Origin: [Clostridium] aminophilum
GTDB lineage: Bacteria; Bacillota; Clostridia; Lachnospirales; Lachnospiraceae
DNA length: 64,000 bases
NCBI RefSeq assembly: GCF_900101295.1
Contig: NZ_FOIL01000010.1
Coordinates: 1 to 64,000 of the forward strand
Direction: 5' to 3'
Shown: positions 6,858 to 16,139 of the stretch, piece after piece
Numbering within the stretch: the first letter of the stretch is position 1
How the letters are laid out: each line of letters opens with the position of its first letter
Notes under the pieces: model-generated
The model's database searches: none
What the model was told of the DNA's origin: nothing
What the model saw: only the letters and a program-made list of their open reading frames with translations
Made by a program: the position numbers and the translations under genes

Positions 6858-9788
6858 TTACTGGAACAGATTTCTTGTCTCTTTAAACATCTCTTTGTTC
6901 GCGTCGATGGCGCTTCCGGATCCCACCGTGCAGAACGCGCCGGTCTCCAGAATTGCCCGGACAATCGGTGCCAGGCGGCGGATATCCTCCGGCGTGCAGT
7001 CGAGTACCTGCCCTCTCTCCCGGGTCAGCATTTCGTCCGTCACGTGAGAGAAGTACGCGGAATCCCCCCGGAGTCCCTTATACTGCGGGGCAAGCGGCGT
7101 ATCCAGATCGCTGACCGTGCCGATGACATACTTTGTCATCTCGCGCTCATCCGCCACAAAGTTTTCCATGTAATCCGGCACGGTGCGGTAGATCTCATCG
7201 GTCTCGCGCAGTTTCGGATCCCGATAGGAGACAAAGTTTCCGATTCCGGAGCGGCCGGTGCCGAACATCACACCGTAAGCGCCGTTCTTTACTCGTACAT
7301 TTTTCCAGAGATACTCATATCCGAGAATGACCTTCAGCACTTTCAGCGCCGCGTCATAGGAATAGCCGGCTGCGCGGAAATCGCCGCTGCGGGCCACATA
7401 GTTCACCTGTGACGGTACGCGGAAGCCTTCATTGGCCAGATTTTCCTTCCACTCAAACGGGAAGGTCTCGCCGCTGCCTTTCGGGAGTGCCGCGGCAAAT
7501 TTCTCCGCCGCCCTGCACATATGCGCGATTCCGTCATGATCCGCCGTAAAGCTGAACGTCAGGTTCTCTCTCGTAAAGAGCTTTCCGGCAACCTCCGCAA
7601 GCTTATCGGCGATCGCTTCCTTTCGGGACTCAAAATCCTTTGAGAGTCCGCAGAGGAAGTCATAGTAGGTGATGCCGCCGGTCATCTCATCCCAGGCGCG
7701 GTCTTTCGCGATGTAGGAACCGGCCCGGAGCGCCGCCGCCATATGGGAGGCGTTGTTCAGTTTTGTCTGCTGACGGGACTTCATCTCATCCAGCACTTCC
7801 TTCAGGCGGTCCGTGTCGTGAAGCCGGGAGCGAAGGAGAATCTCTTCCAGAAGCGCCATTCCGTCTTCCAGACGTTCATCCAGAACTTTCAGGCTCAGCG
7901 CAAGGAAGCCGCGGAATTCATGGTGACGGTCAAAATCCACATAGTTCACCATATCCGCGCCGATACCGCCGGTCACGAGATCCATCTCATCGCTGAGCTC
8001 TTCCAGCGAATACTTCTCCGTTGCGATATATCCGATAACCTGTTTGAGGAAGGTCACGTACGGAAGGTCTTCCGACGGCACACGGTCGGTCTCAAAGAGA
8101 AGACGCATGTAATCAATGCCGGAAGTGAAGAATTCGTGCTTTAAGACCGTGATCTCCCTGTCCGCCGATTTTACGGAAGCAGCCTCCAGCGATAATTTTT
8201 CCGGCTCCCGCTTGATCTGATCCCGGCGGAGCAGCGGAATCTTCTCCATGTCCTCCTTGGAATCCGGCGTCTCCTGATAAATCTTCAGCTCCTTCGCGAA
8301 ATCCACAATGCCGCGGATCTCGTCAGCAGAAAGACTTTCCCGGTACGCCGCCATTTTTTCCGTCAGCTCTTTATCCTGCTTCTCATCCAGATTCTTCTCC
8401 GGATATGCGATCACCACCGCGGCAAACCGGTTGTCCAGAAGATATCGGCGGATCAGCCCCTCAAAATATCCCTCATCCACGGCCTTTTTCAGATATTCAA
8501 AGGCTTCATTGTAGCGAAGGTACATTTCCGGATCCTCGCCGTACAGCCAGGAATCAAAGCACTGCAGACCGTATGCCAGTCCCTTCGGGAAGCTCCCGAA
8601 ATCCGCCTCGCGAAGCCGGAACTCGTAATAGTTGATGCCGGCCAGCAGGGATCGTTTGCTGATTCCCTCTTTTGCCGTTTTCTCCAGCGTCTCCCGGATG
8701 ATCCGGAGGAACTCCTCCTTCTGTCCCTCCTCCGCGTCTTTTGCGACCACGGAAAAATACGGCTGACGCATGCCGCTGTCGTAGCCGCCATAGATGTCGT
8801 CGCCGATACCGGCCTTCACCAGTTCGCGCTTCAAAACCGCTCCCGGCGCATCCAGAAGGACGTACTCCAGAACCTGAAGTCCGATGTGAAGGGTGCTGTC
8901 AATTTTATCGTCGATGGCCATGTTCAGTGAGAGGTACGCCGCATGGTCCGTCGGCTGATCTTCCGTCACGGAGTACGGCACCCGCAGTTCGCGGATCTCG
9001 TCGAAAGGCTTCTGATACTGAATCTCCGAATCGATCTCTTTATGATCGTATTTGGAAAGATACTCCCGGTCGAGCCAGTCCAGTTTCTGAGCCATGTCCA
9101 TATCGCCGTAGAGATAAATATAGCTGTTGCTCGGATGATAGAACGTGCGGTGGAAATCCAGAAACTGCCCGTAGGTCAGATTCGGAATATCCTTCGGATC
9201 GCCGCCGGACTCCACGCTGTATGTGGTATCCGGATAGAGAGCGGTGGTTGTCGCGCGCTCAAGAACGCTGTCCGGAGACGAAAATGCACCCTTCATCTCA
9301 TTGTAGACCACGCCGTTCACCGTGATGGGACTGTTCTCATCCTCCGCCTCATAGTGCCAGCCTTCCTGCCGGAAGATCTTCTCGGTCTTATAGATATTCG
9401 GATGAAGCACCGCGTCCATGTAGACATCCATCAGATTCTGGAAATCCTGCTCATTGCAGCTCGCCACCGGATATACGGTCTTATCCGGATAAGTCATCGC
9501 ATTCAGAAATGTGTTGAGCGAACCCTTGACCAGTTCCACAAAGGGATCCTTAACCGGAAATTTCTCCGATCCGCACAGAACGCTGTGCTCCATAATGTGA
9601 GCGACGCCGGTGCTGTCCGACGGTCTTGTGCGGAACGCAATGGTGAATACTTTGTTGTCGTCATCATTGGATACCAGAAAGAATTTTGCCCCTGTTTTGA
9701 TATGTTCCATCAGAATTCCCTCGCCGTTCAGCTCCGGAATCGCATTTCTTCTGATCAGACGGTAGTTCGAAAGTTCTTCAAGTTTCAT
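6858..9788 (-). CDS. Insulinase-family zinc metallopeptidase (M16C, presequence-protease-like)
   Basis: A 976-residue peptidase of the PreP/M16C type, which degrades peptides inside a closed chamber formed by two homologous halves. The inverted zinc motif HxxEH is at residues 64-68 (HIMEH), in the context STGVAHIMEHSVLCGSEKFP; the distal zinc glutamate is expected in the YNEMKGAFSSPDS segment. Second-half features include SRQQTKLNNASHMAAALRAG. No signal peptide is seen, so it is probably cytoplasmic. AAAGGA precedes the ATG at a rather long distance of about 12 bases. Large size and motif make the family firm; natural substrates are unknown. Confidence 0.93.
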   Translation of the reverse strand: MKLEELSNYRLIRRNAIPELNGEGILMEHIKTGAKFFLVSNDDDNKVFTIAFRTRPSDSTGVAHIMEHSVLCGSEKFPVKDPFVELVKGSLNTFLNAMTYPDKTVYPVASCNEQDFQNLMDVYMDAVLHPNIYKTEKIFRQEGWHYEAEDENSPITVNGVVYNEMKGAFSSPDSVLERATTTALYPDTTYSVESGGDPKDIPNLTYGQFLDFHRTFYHPSNSYIYLYGDMDMAQKLDWLDREYLSKYDHKEIDSEIQYQKPFDEIRELRVPYSVTEDQPTDHAAYLSLNMAIDDKIDSTLHIGLQVLEYVLLDAPGAVLKRELVKAGIGDDIYGGYDSGMRQPYFSVVAKDAEEGQKEEFLRIIRETLEKTAKEGISKRSLLAGINYYEFRLREADFGSFPKGLAYGLQCFDSWLYGEDPEMYLRYNEAFEYLKKAVDEGYFEGLIRRYLLDNRFAAVVIAYPEKNLDEKQDKELTEKMAAYRESLSADEIRGIVDFAKELKIYQETPDSKEDMEKIPLLRRDQIKREPEKLSLEAASVKSADREITVLKHEFFTSGIDYMRLLFETDRVPSEDLPYVTFLKQVIGYIATEKYSLEELSDEMDLVTGGIGADMVNYVDFDRHHEFRGFLALSLKVLDERLEDGMALLEEILLRSRLHDTDRLKEVLDEMKSRQQTKLNNASHMAAALRAGSYIAKDRAWDEMTGGITYYDFLCGLSKDFESRKEAIADKLAEVAGKLFTRENLTFSFTADHDGIAHMCRAAEKFAAALPKGSGETFPFEWKENLANEGFRVPSQVNYVARSGDFRAAGYSYDAALKVLKVILGYEYLWKNVRVKNGAYGVMFGTGRSGIGNFVSYRDPKLRETDEIYRTVPDYMENFVADEREMTKYVIGTVSDLDTPLAPQYKGLRGDSAYFSHVTDEMLTRERGQVLDCTPEDIRRLAPIVRAILETGAFCTVGSGSAIDANKEMFKETRNLFQ

Positions 9789-9933
9789 CCGAGTTCTCTG
9801 TTCCTTTCTTTTTTCTCTCTATGGTTCTGTATTCTGCCTTCGGTTCTGTGATCTGCAGCCCGGTCCTTTATGGTCTCTTTCCGGACTCATTTTTTTCTTC
9901 CGTCCGGTCGGGATTTCCGGCCTCCGTCGCAAA

Positions 9934-10803
9934 TCAGATATTCCCGACGAACTTATCCTTTAACAGTGCCACGCCTTCTCTCACCCAGAGGTGAAGCATC
10001 ATCACCGGGTCGGTCTTTGCGGAAATGCCCGCACAGGTCACGCCCGCAGTGCGCTGAAAGATTTTCAGTGCGCGATAGACATGAAAATCACTGGTCAGAA
10101 CGGCCGTCGGCGGGAGACGGTACGGTTCCGCTTCCCGTTCTTCGGGCATCGCCCTTTCCTCCGGCGGACCGTCTTCCACACTGCTCCGCAGCGTCACCCG
10201 CACCGGAACCAATGTCTTTGACTCAACATGCTTCCGGATCACCGCAAGACTGCATTCGATATTCTGCACCGTGTTTTCCGAACGGTTTTCAATCAGATAG
10301 CAGTATTCCGGAACATGATGTTCCTTCATCCAGACGCGCATCGCTTCCGCCTCCGGAATAATCTCGTCCTTCCCTTTTCCGCCGGACAGAACGAGAATGA
10401 CTCCCGGATTCTCCTGAAGATACTCATAGGCCCGCTCCAGCCGGCGTTCCAGAGAGACGGACGGCTTTCCGTCCTTCAGTCCGGCGCCAAGGACAATGCA
10501 GTATTCCGGCTTTTTGTCCTCCGGGCCGAAACGCTCATCCGCCCGGAAAAGTCCGATCAGAATCACCGCCTCCGCCGCGAGGAAAATTGCCGTTGCCGCT
10601 GCCATAATCGTGATCACGCGCACCTTGACCTGAAGTTCCACCGGATTCGTCTGTGTGTAGCGAACCCAAAGGGAAAGCCCCGCAAACAGGATGCTCATCA
10701 GCGGCCAGAACACAAAAAAGGAGGTGGTCAGACCGGAATATACGGCCAGGATTGCCGCATATATAAGGCATCCCGCCGATATCAGTTCGAATATCCTGAT
10801 CAT
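9934..10803 (-). CDS. YdcF/SanA-like membrane protein (DUF218)
   Basis: A 289-residue protein with two or three hydrophobic helices at the N-terminus (to about residue 90) and a DUF218 domain: EYCIVLGAGLKDGKPS, LSGGKG, EAMRVWMKEHHVP, SENTVQNIECS and LTSDFHVYRA. Members of this family (ElyC, SanA, YdcF) act in envelope biogenesis, but no reaction is established. The start at 10803 follows GGTGGAG; an earlier in-frame ATG at 10863 lacks a ribosome site. The sequence 9789-9933 to its left shows nothing recognisable beyond T-rich stretches. Confidence 0.85.
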   Translation of the reverse strand: MIRIFELISAGCLIYAAILAVYSGLTTSFFVFWPLMSILFAGLSLWVRYTQTNPVELQVKVRVITIMAAATAIFLAAEAVILIGLFRADERFGPEDKKPEYCIVLGAGLKDGKPSVSLERRLERAYEYLQENPGVILVLSGGKGKDEIIPEAEAMRVWMKEHHVPEYCYLIENRSENTVQNIECSLAVIRKHVESKTLVPVRVTLRSSVEDGPPEERAMPEEREAEPYRLPPTAVLTSDFHVYRALKIFQRTAGVTCAGISAKTDPVMMLHLWVREGVALLKDKFVGNI

Positions 10804-10905
10804 ATCTCCACCCCCGTTATTCTCTTTATCTCTTTGCCCGCCGGCAAAGCCGGCAAACCTCACGCCATCCGCTTACTGCGGACCATTCCTTCGGCAAACA
10901 TTTCC

Positions 10906-11045
10906 GCTTACTCCGCGGTGGCTTCCGTTCCGCAATCGGTTCTGCTTACTCCGCGGCAGCTTCCATTCCGCAAACGGTTCTGCTTACTCTGCGGCAGCTT
11001 CCGTTTCGCAAACGGTTTTGCTTACTCCGCGGCAGCTTCCACGCG
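10906..11045. repeat. 38-bp tandem repeat made from the 3' end of the neighbouring gene
   Basis: The unit beginning GCTTACTCCGCGGCAGCTTC recurs exactly every 38 bp at 10906, 10944, 10982 and 11020, with a degenerate copy at 10871. The rightmost copy is the C-terminal coding end of the U32 peptidase gene (Glu-Ala-Ala-Ala-Glu-stop), so each downstream copy repeats the last codons and the stop. No spacers of varying sequence exist, so this is not CRISPR. Confidence 0.9.
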
Positions 11046-12254
11046 AAGAATATCTCCTTCTTCCACCTTCTGATCCAGCTTCACATGAAGATTCTGCAGC
11101 GGATGCGGCGCGGAATCCTGTTCCTCACCGTCGTCGCTGCGGATCGACAGCACTTTTGCCGTAAGATCCGTGCCGTCCGGCTTCATGATCTCGATCACAT
11201 CGCCGACACAGAACTTGTTCTTCTGCTCAAAAACCGCGGTGCCGTCCTCCTCCAGACTGCGCACCGTGCCAAGATAGGTATAATTCTTTACATAGGTGTT
11301 GCTGTCATAGATCTGTGCATTCGTATCCGGTTTTCCGAAATAGAACCCGGTTGTAAACTCACGATAGGTGCATCTTGCGATCTCATCCCGGTACCACGGA
11401 AGATTTCTGCGGTATTTCTCCGGATCCTCATAATAATCATCGATCGCTTTGCGGTAGGTTCTGGCGATGGTTGCCACATAGAGCGCCGTCTTCATTCTTC
11501 CTTCCAGTTTAAAGGAATCGATGCCCGCCTCGCAAAGTTCCGGGATGTAGTCGATCATGCACAGATCCTTTGAGTTGAAAATGTAGGTTCCGCGCTCGTT
11601 TTCGTATACCGGCATATACTCGCCCGGTCTGGTCTCCTCCACGATGGAATATCTCCACCGGCACGGATGCGTGCACTCGCCGCGGTTCGCGTCGCGGCCG
11701 GTGAAGAAATTGCTCAGCATGCAGCGGCCGGAGTAGGACATGCACATCGCGCCGTGGACAAAGGCCTCAATCTCCAGATCTTCCGGCACCTTCGCGCGAA
11801 TCTGACGGATCTCCTCCAGAGAGAGCTCTCTTGCAGCCACCACGCGGGTCGCGCCGAGATCATGCCAGAACTTGAATGTCTCGTAGTTTGTGCTGCTGGA
11901 CTGGGTACTGATATGGATGTCGATTTCCGGGCAGATCCGTCTTGCGGTCATAAAGATACCCGGATCATTGATGATCATGGCATCCGGCTTCAGTTCCTTC
12001 ATCTTCTTCATGAATTCCTCGACTTCCGGGAAATCATAATTGTGTGCAAGGATGTTCGCGGTGATGTGAACCTTTACCCCGTGCTCATGGGCATAGCGGA
12101 TTCCCTCCGCCAGATCCTCGTCGCTGAAATTCTTTGCTTTGGCGCGCAGGCTGAATTCCTCGCCTCCGCAGTATACCGCATCTGCTCCGTATCGGATCGC
12201 TGTCTTCATCACTTCCAGGCTTCCGGCCGGAATCAGTAATTCTGGTTTTTTCAT
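11022..12254 (-). CDS. trhP: Peptidase-U32-family tRNA uridine-34 hydroxylation protein TrhP
   Basis: The 410-residue protein matches the YrrO/YegQ branch of the U32 family, which is needed for prephenate-dependent 5-hydroxylation of wobble U34 in tRNA. Seen: ELLIPAGSLEVMKTAIRYGADAVYCGG at the N-terminus, the U32 signature EAFVHGAMCMSYSGRCMLS, and the downstream cysteine cluster GECTHPCRW, which together would supply the iron-sulfur ligands. The next gene upstream is the matching U34-hydroxyl methyltransferase TrmR, supporting this role over a proteolytic one. B. subtilis has two such genes (yrrN and yrrO); only one is present here. Confidence 0.88.
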   Translation of the reverse strand: MKKPELLIPAGSLEVMKTAIRYGADAVYCGGEEFSLRAKAKNFSDEDLAEGIRYAHEHGVKVHITANILAHNYDFPEVEEFMKKMKELKPDAMIINDPGIFMTARRICPEIDIHISTQSSSTNYETFKFWHDLGATRVVAARELSLEEIRQIRAKVPEDLEIEAFVHGAMCMSYSGRCMLSNFFTGRDANRGECTHPCRWRYSIVEETRPGEYMPVYENERGTYIFNSKDLCMIDYIPELCEAGIDSFKLEGRMKTALYVATIARTYRKAIDDYYEDPEKYRRNLPWYRDEIARCTYREFTTGFYFGKPDTNAQIYDSNTYVKNYTYLGTVRSLEEDGTAVFEQKNKFCVGDVIEIMKPDGTDLTAKVLSIRSDDGEEQDSAPHPLQNLHVKLDQKVEEGDILRVEAAAE

Positions 12255-12311
12255 TGAACTCTCCTACTGTATCTATTATATCGTTTTTTTCGAATTATAT
12301 ATCTTTTTCTC

Positions 12312-12953
12312 TCACTTCTTCACACTCAGGGCAACGCCGTCTCCTACCGGGAGAATGGATGTCTCAAAGTCATCGCAGTGCGTCAGTTCCCAGATGTACT
12401 CCCGGATTCTCGTGTGAATCGTGCGGTCGCGTCTTCCGACTGCATAGCGTGAAAGAGCGGTCTCTCCGTCCTGCAGAACATTGTCGGAGATCAGAAGCCC
12501 TCCCGGCACAAGGAGCCGGCGCACCTGCGGAAGCCAGTTGATATACTGGCCTTTTGCCGCGTCCATAAAGATCAAACCGTATCCGGGTTCCAGCCCCGCA
12601 AGGATCTCTTCGGCGTCCCCTTCCAGAAGGGTAATGCGGTTCTCCATGTCTGCCGCGGCGAAATTGGCTTTCGCCTCCGGGATCCGCTTCTCAAATTTTT
12701 CGATTGTTGTGATGCGGCAGTGTTCCGGCATAACGCCGGCCATCAAAAGCGCAGAAAAGCCGACAGCAGTACCGACCTCCAGGATTTTCTCCGGCTTTGT
12801 CAGTACCACCATCGTCTTCAACAGTGCCTGTGTCTCTTTTTTTGCAATCGGAACACGGTCCCGGAGAGCGCGCTCCTCGATCCCGTCGAGAAGTGCTCCA
12901 TTTCCGCGGTCCAGCGATCCGATATAATCTCTGATTCGCTGATCTGTTATCAT
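12312..12953 (-). CDS. trmR: tRNA 5-hydroxyuridine methyltransferase TrmR (YrrM-like O-methyltransferase)
   Basis: A 213-residue class I SAM-dependent O-methyltransferase. It has the SAM motif ILEVGTAVGFSALLMA, acidic TTIEKFEKR, and metal-site-like LIFMDAAKGQY and LISDNVL typical of the catechol-O-methyltransferase-like family 3. In B. subtilis this protein converts 5-hydroxyuridine-34 to 5-methoxyuridine. Its ATG overlaps the stop of the upstream MltG-like gene by four bases, so the two are translationally coupled, and trhP follows 57 bp downstream. Confidence 0.88.
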   Translation of the reverse strand: MITDQRIRDYIGSLDRGNGALLDGIEERALRDRVPIAKKETQALLKTMVVLTKPEKILEVGTAVGFSALLMAGVMPEHCRITTIEKFEKRIPEAKANFAAADMENRITLLEGDAEEILAGLEPGYGLIFMDAAKGQYINWLPQVRRLLVPGGLLISDNVLQDGETALSRYAVGRRDRTIHTRIREYIWELTHCDDFETSILPVGDGVALSVKK

Positions 12954-13378
12954 GATTTTGCTGATGTTTCCTTTGTTTCCTTTTCTTCGGTGCCCTTTCC
13001 GGAAATCGCATCCAGAATCTCACGGATATTCATATTCCGGTTGATGCGGTAGACCCCCGGCTGGGGCTTGTACTCATAAAAGCGGGCGGTCAGCCAGAAG
13101 GCATTCCGGTTCCAGATGAGATCCTGATCGGCGAGATCTGCTGCGATCTCCTCGATGGATTCCCCCTTGCGCACCTCAAAATCACGGTCCAGTGCCGGCA
13201 GTTCCGTGATCCCCTGCTGTTCATCCCAGGTATCCGGCGAGAACAGCCGGTAGCCGAACCGGTAGCCGCGGACCGATCCCTCATAGAGAAGGAACACCGC
13301 CATCAGGATCAGGAGAAGTCGGATTGAGGTTCCGAGAACCGCAGACATAATGCGGTTCAGTTCTTTGATTACACTCAT
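12950..13378 (-). CDS. Small membrane protein with MltG N-terminal (LysM-like) domain only
   Basis: A 142-residue protein with one transmembrane helix (about 17-36, LGTSIRLLLILMAVFLLYEG) and an external domain matching the N-terminal part of endolytic transglycosylase MltG: FEVRKGESIEEIAADLADQD, then QPGVYRINRNMNIREILDAI. The catalytic YceG domain, with its essential glutamate, is missing. It occupies the yrrL (mltG) slot between the IreB/RuvX genes and trmR. The stop overlaps the trmR start, so the short form is not an obvious frameshift. It may bind glycan or partner with the divisome, but cannot cleave glycan itself. Confidence 0.78.
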   Translation of the reverse strand: MSVIKELNRIMSAVLGTSIRLLLILMAVFLLYEGSVRGYRFGYRLFSPDTWDEQQGITELPALDRDFEVRKGESIEEIAADLADQDLIWNRNAFWLTARFYEYKPQPGVYRINRNMNIREILDAISGKGTEEKETKETSAKS

Positions 13379-13423
13379 GGTTCCTCTCCTTCCCGGACGG
13401 CGGCTTTTCGATCTGTTGCAGCT

Positions 13424-15109
13424 TTATTCGTCGACTTCCATGATGATCGGCAGGATCATCGGATTTCTCTTCATTTTCTTCCACAGATAACCGCTGAGGC
13501 TGTCGCGGATCACATGTTTGATCTTGCCCCAGTCGCTGATATTGCGGTCAAGGCAGTCCTGAACGGCATCGTCCACGATGTTCTGCGCTTCTCCCATCAG
13601 GTCCTCGGATTCACGCACATAGACGAAGCCTCTGGAGACGATATCCGGTCCCGCAAGAAGCTGATTCGACGCGCGGTCCAGCGTGAGAACCACAATGATG
13701 ATACCGTTTGCCGCCAGATTCTGACGGTCGCGGAGGACAATGTTGCCGACATCGCCGATGCCGAGACCGTCCACGAGAACGCCGCCTGCCTGAACATGAT
13801 CTTTCAGCTCCCAGCCTTCCTCACCGATCTCGATCACATCGCCGGTCTGCATGGTGACAACATTTTCCTTCGGAACGCCCATCGAGATTGCGATGTGCTT
13901 CTGCGCGGTCAGATGCCGGAACTCGCCGTGCACCGGAATGGAGTATTTCGGGCGCACCAGAGAGTACATCAGTTTGATCTCTTCCTCACAGGCGTGTCCG
14001 GAAACGTGGGTATCCTGGTTGATGACCTCTGCCCCCTTCGCCTCAAGTTCATTGATGACGTTGGCTACCGCCTTCTCATTTCCCGGAATCGGGGTCGAGC
14101 TGAGGATGATGACATCACCCGGGCGAATGGATACCTTCTTGTGAATGTTGGCCGCCATGCGGGAGAGTGCCGCCATGGACTCACCCTGGCTTCCGGTGGT
14201 GACAAGCACGGTCTTTTCCGGCTTGTAATTCTTCAGATGATCGATGTCGATCAGTGTGTTCTCCGGGATATTGATGTATCCGAGTTCGGTCGCAACGCCG
14301 ATGACATTGACCATGCTCCGGCCTTCTACGACAACCTTTCGGCCGTATTTGTAGGCAGAGTTGATGATCTGCTGCACACGGTCAACGTTGGAGGCGAAAG
14401 TCGCCACGATGATTCGCTGGTTCTGATGCTCGGAAAAAATCGAGTCAAAGCGCTGTCCGACGGTCTTCTCCGACATCGTGAATCCCTTGCGAATCGCGTT
14501 CGTGGAATCGCACATCAGCGCGAGAACGCCCTTCTTGCCCAGCTCGGCAAAGCGCGGAAGATCCGCCGGTTCGCCGAATACCGGGGTGTAATCGATCTTA
14601 AAGTCTCCGGTGTGGACAATGATACCGGCCGGCGAGAAGATTGCCAGCGCGGAAGCATCCTGAATGGAGTGGTTGGTCTTGATGAATTCCACGCGGAAAC
14701 ATCCGAGATTGACAGACTGTCCGTGGCGGATCACTTTTCTTTTGGTGGAGCGCAGCATCTCATGCTCTTTCAGCTTGTTCTCGATCAGACCGATGGTCAG
14801 TTTCGTCGAATAGACCGGTGCCGGGATCTCACGCAGAACATACGGCAGCGCGCCGATGTGGTCCTCGTGTCCGTGGGTGATCACGAAGCCGCGCACCTTA
14901 TGAATATTCTCTTTCAGATAGGTCACATCCGGGATGACCATATCGATTCCCAGCATATCATCGCTCGGGAACGCCATGCCGCAGTCCACAACGATGATAT
15001 CGTCGCCGTACTCAAATGCGGTCATATTCATTCCAATCTGCTCCAGTCCGCCCAGCGGAATGATTCTTATTTTATTGTGGTTCGGTTCCTGTTCTTTCTG
15101 TTTCTTCAA
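13424..15109 (-). CDS. rnj: Ribonuclease J
   Basis: A 561-residue endo/5'-3' exoribonuclease of the metallo-beta-lactamase/beta-CASP fold, central to mRNA decay and 5' processing in Firmicutes. Seen: IIPLGGLEQIGMNMTAFEYG, the metal motif THGHEDHIG, VHTGDFKID, beta-CASP residues around MCDSTNA, HVSGHACEEE and PVHGEFRHLTAQKHIA. The start codon is TTG at 15109, five bases after AGGAGG. It sits between the yrzB and yrrL positions of the Firmicutes cluster, where B. subtilis does not have it. The C-terminal dimerisation domain is complete. Confidence 0.96.
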   Translation of the reverse strand: MKKQKEQEPNHNKIRIIPLGGLEQIGMNMTAFEYGDDIIVVDCGMAFPSDDMLGIDMVIPDVTYLKENIHKVRGFVITHGHEDHIGALPYVLREIPAPVYSTKLTIGLIENKLKEHEMLRSTKRKVIRHGQSVNLGCFRVEFIKTNHSIQDASALAIFSPAGIIVHTGDFKIDYTPVFGEPADLPRFAELGKKGVLALMCDSTNAIRKGFTMSEKTVGQRFDSIFSEHQNQRIIVATFASNVDRVQQIINSAYKYGRKVVVEGRSMVNVIGVATELGYINIPENTLIDIDHLKNYKPEKTVLVTTGSQGESMAALSRMAANIHKKVSIRPGDVIILSSTPIPGNEKAVANVINELEAKGAEVINQDTHVSGHACEEEIKLMYSLVRPKYSIPVHGEFRHLTAQKHIAISMGVPKENVVTMQTGDVIEIGEEGWELKDHVQAGGVLVDGLGIGDVGNIVLRDRQNLAANGIIIVVLTLDRASNQLLAGPDIVSRGFVYVRESEDLMGEAQNIVDDAVQDCLDRNISDWGKIKHVIRDSLSGYLWKKMKRNPMILPIIMEVDE

Positions 15110-15199
15110 AATATCCTCCTGTGTCAGTTGTCTGCTCCGCGGACAACCTGCAATATTTATATCCGGGTCCGAAAACTTTTTCGGACATGAATGTCATGA

Positions 15200-15523
15200 T
15201 CAGTTTGTAATGTCAATGCCGGAATCCGACATCAGTTCTTCAAAAATTCGGAAAACCGCGTCCAGCTCGACGTCGTCTTCCACGAATTCATACTCGCTCT
15301 CCGGGCTTTCCGGCGTGGAAATATCCTTCATAATCCAGCACTCGCCGTCCCCGTCCTTCTGATCGGTCACCAGAAGATAGTCCATTCCGCTCATTCTGGT
15401 CTGCTCGATCACATAAAATGTTACGTTATCCCCATTTTCATCCACAAAGACAATGTGGTCCGGAAAACTGCGGATCGCGTCTTCCGCACGTTTGGAATCC
15501 GCATGATTCATCTTATCTGCCAT
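15200..15523 (-). CDS. DUF1292 protein (YrzB-like)
   Basis: A 107-residue acidic protein of the DUF1292 family, seen as DHIVFVDENGDNVTFYVIEQTR, YLLVTDQ and the acidic tail EYEFVEDDVELDAVFRIFEELM. Function is unknown in all species. Its place next to ruvX matches yrzB in the conserved yrzL-yrrK-yrzB block, which supports the call. No membrane segment or signal peptide. Confidence 0.85.
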   Translation of the reverse strand: MADKMNHADSKRAEDAIRSFPDHIVFVDENGDNVTFYVIEQTRMSGMDYLLVTDQKDGDGECWIMKDISTPESPESEYEFVEDDVELDAVFRIFEELMSDSGIDITN

Positions 15524-15653
15524 TGAATTCTCCCGTTATCCTCCGGGCTTCCCCGGAAATATATATCATATTTGTATGTTTTATATTTCAGTGAAAAATG
15601 TATCCTGCCGGCGCAGTCTGCCTCCGGCAAGCCGAAGCCCTCTTTTTGCCGGT

Positions 15654-15733
15654 CACTGCTTCCGCGTCTCACGGCTTCTGCGAGTTACTGCTTCTGCGGC
15701 TCACGTTTTCTGTTGCTCACTGCTTCTGTGCGT
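15654..15733. repeat. 32-bp tandem repeat made from the 3' end of ruvX
   Basis: Units beginning (C/T)ACTGCTTC(C/T)G start at 15654, 15686 and 15718, exactly 32 bp apart. The right-hand copy covers the last ruvX codons and its stop (15717). The arrangement resembles the 38-bp array after trhP but the sequence is different. Confidence 0.8.
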
Positions 15734-16139
15734 TCATCCAGCTCTCCAGAATCAACACTGCCGCGATCTTGTCGATGACCGCTTTCCGGTTCTCTCTGCG
15801 CACACCGCTCTCCATCAGAATCTGGTCTGCTTCCACCGTTGTCAGCCGCTCATCCCACAAGATGACCGGAAGACCGGTTCTTCTCTCCAGCATCGCCTTG
15901 AATTCCCGGGTTTTCTCCACACGTTCCCCCTCGGTGTCGTTCATATTCAGCGGATATCCGAGTACGATTTTTTCGACCTCATACTCCCGGATCAGCTCCT
16001 CGATCCGGGCACAGGTTCTGCGAAGCTTATTCGCATCCGGCCTTGTAATCGTCTCCACTCCCTGCGCCGTGATTCCCAGCGCATCACTGACCGCCACACC
16101 GGTGGTTTTGGACCCGAAATCCAGTCCCATTACTCTCAT
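15717..16139 (-). CDS. ruvX: Holliday-junction resolvase-like pre-16S rRNA nuclease RuvX/YqgF
   Basis: A 140-residue RNase H-fold protein: [19 protein letters not shown] with the catalytic aspartate, [25 protein letters not shown] and a C-terminal [12 protein letters not shown] with the last acidic ligand. The family is implicated in 16S rRNA 5'-end processing and was first named for resolvase activity. It corresponds to yrrK. AAAGGA lies before the ATG. Length is normal. Confidence 0.94.
   Translation of the reverse strand: MRVMGLDFGSKTTGVAVSDALGITAQGVETITRPDANKLRRTCARIEELIREYEVEKIVLGYPLNMNDTEGERVEKTREFKAMLERRTGLPVILWDERLTTVEADQILMESGVRRENRKAVIDKIAAVLILESWMNAQKQ

Noticed and set aside
5064-7412. 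Open plus-strand frame of 782 codons
   Set aside because: Antisense to recO, era and the peptidase end; rich in His, Arg and Leu in the way of complement-strand shadows.
10871-11045. Possible CRISPR array
   Set aside because: The 38-bp units are contiguous with no variable spacers, and no cas genes are present.
13514-15190. Open plus-strand frame of 558 codons
   Set aside because: Antisense shadow of RNase J.
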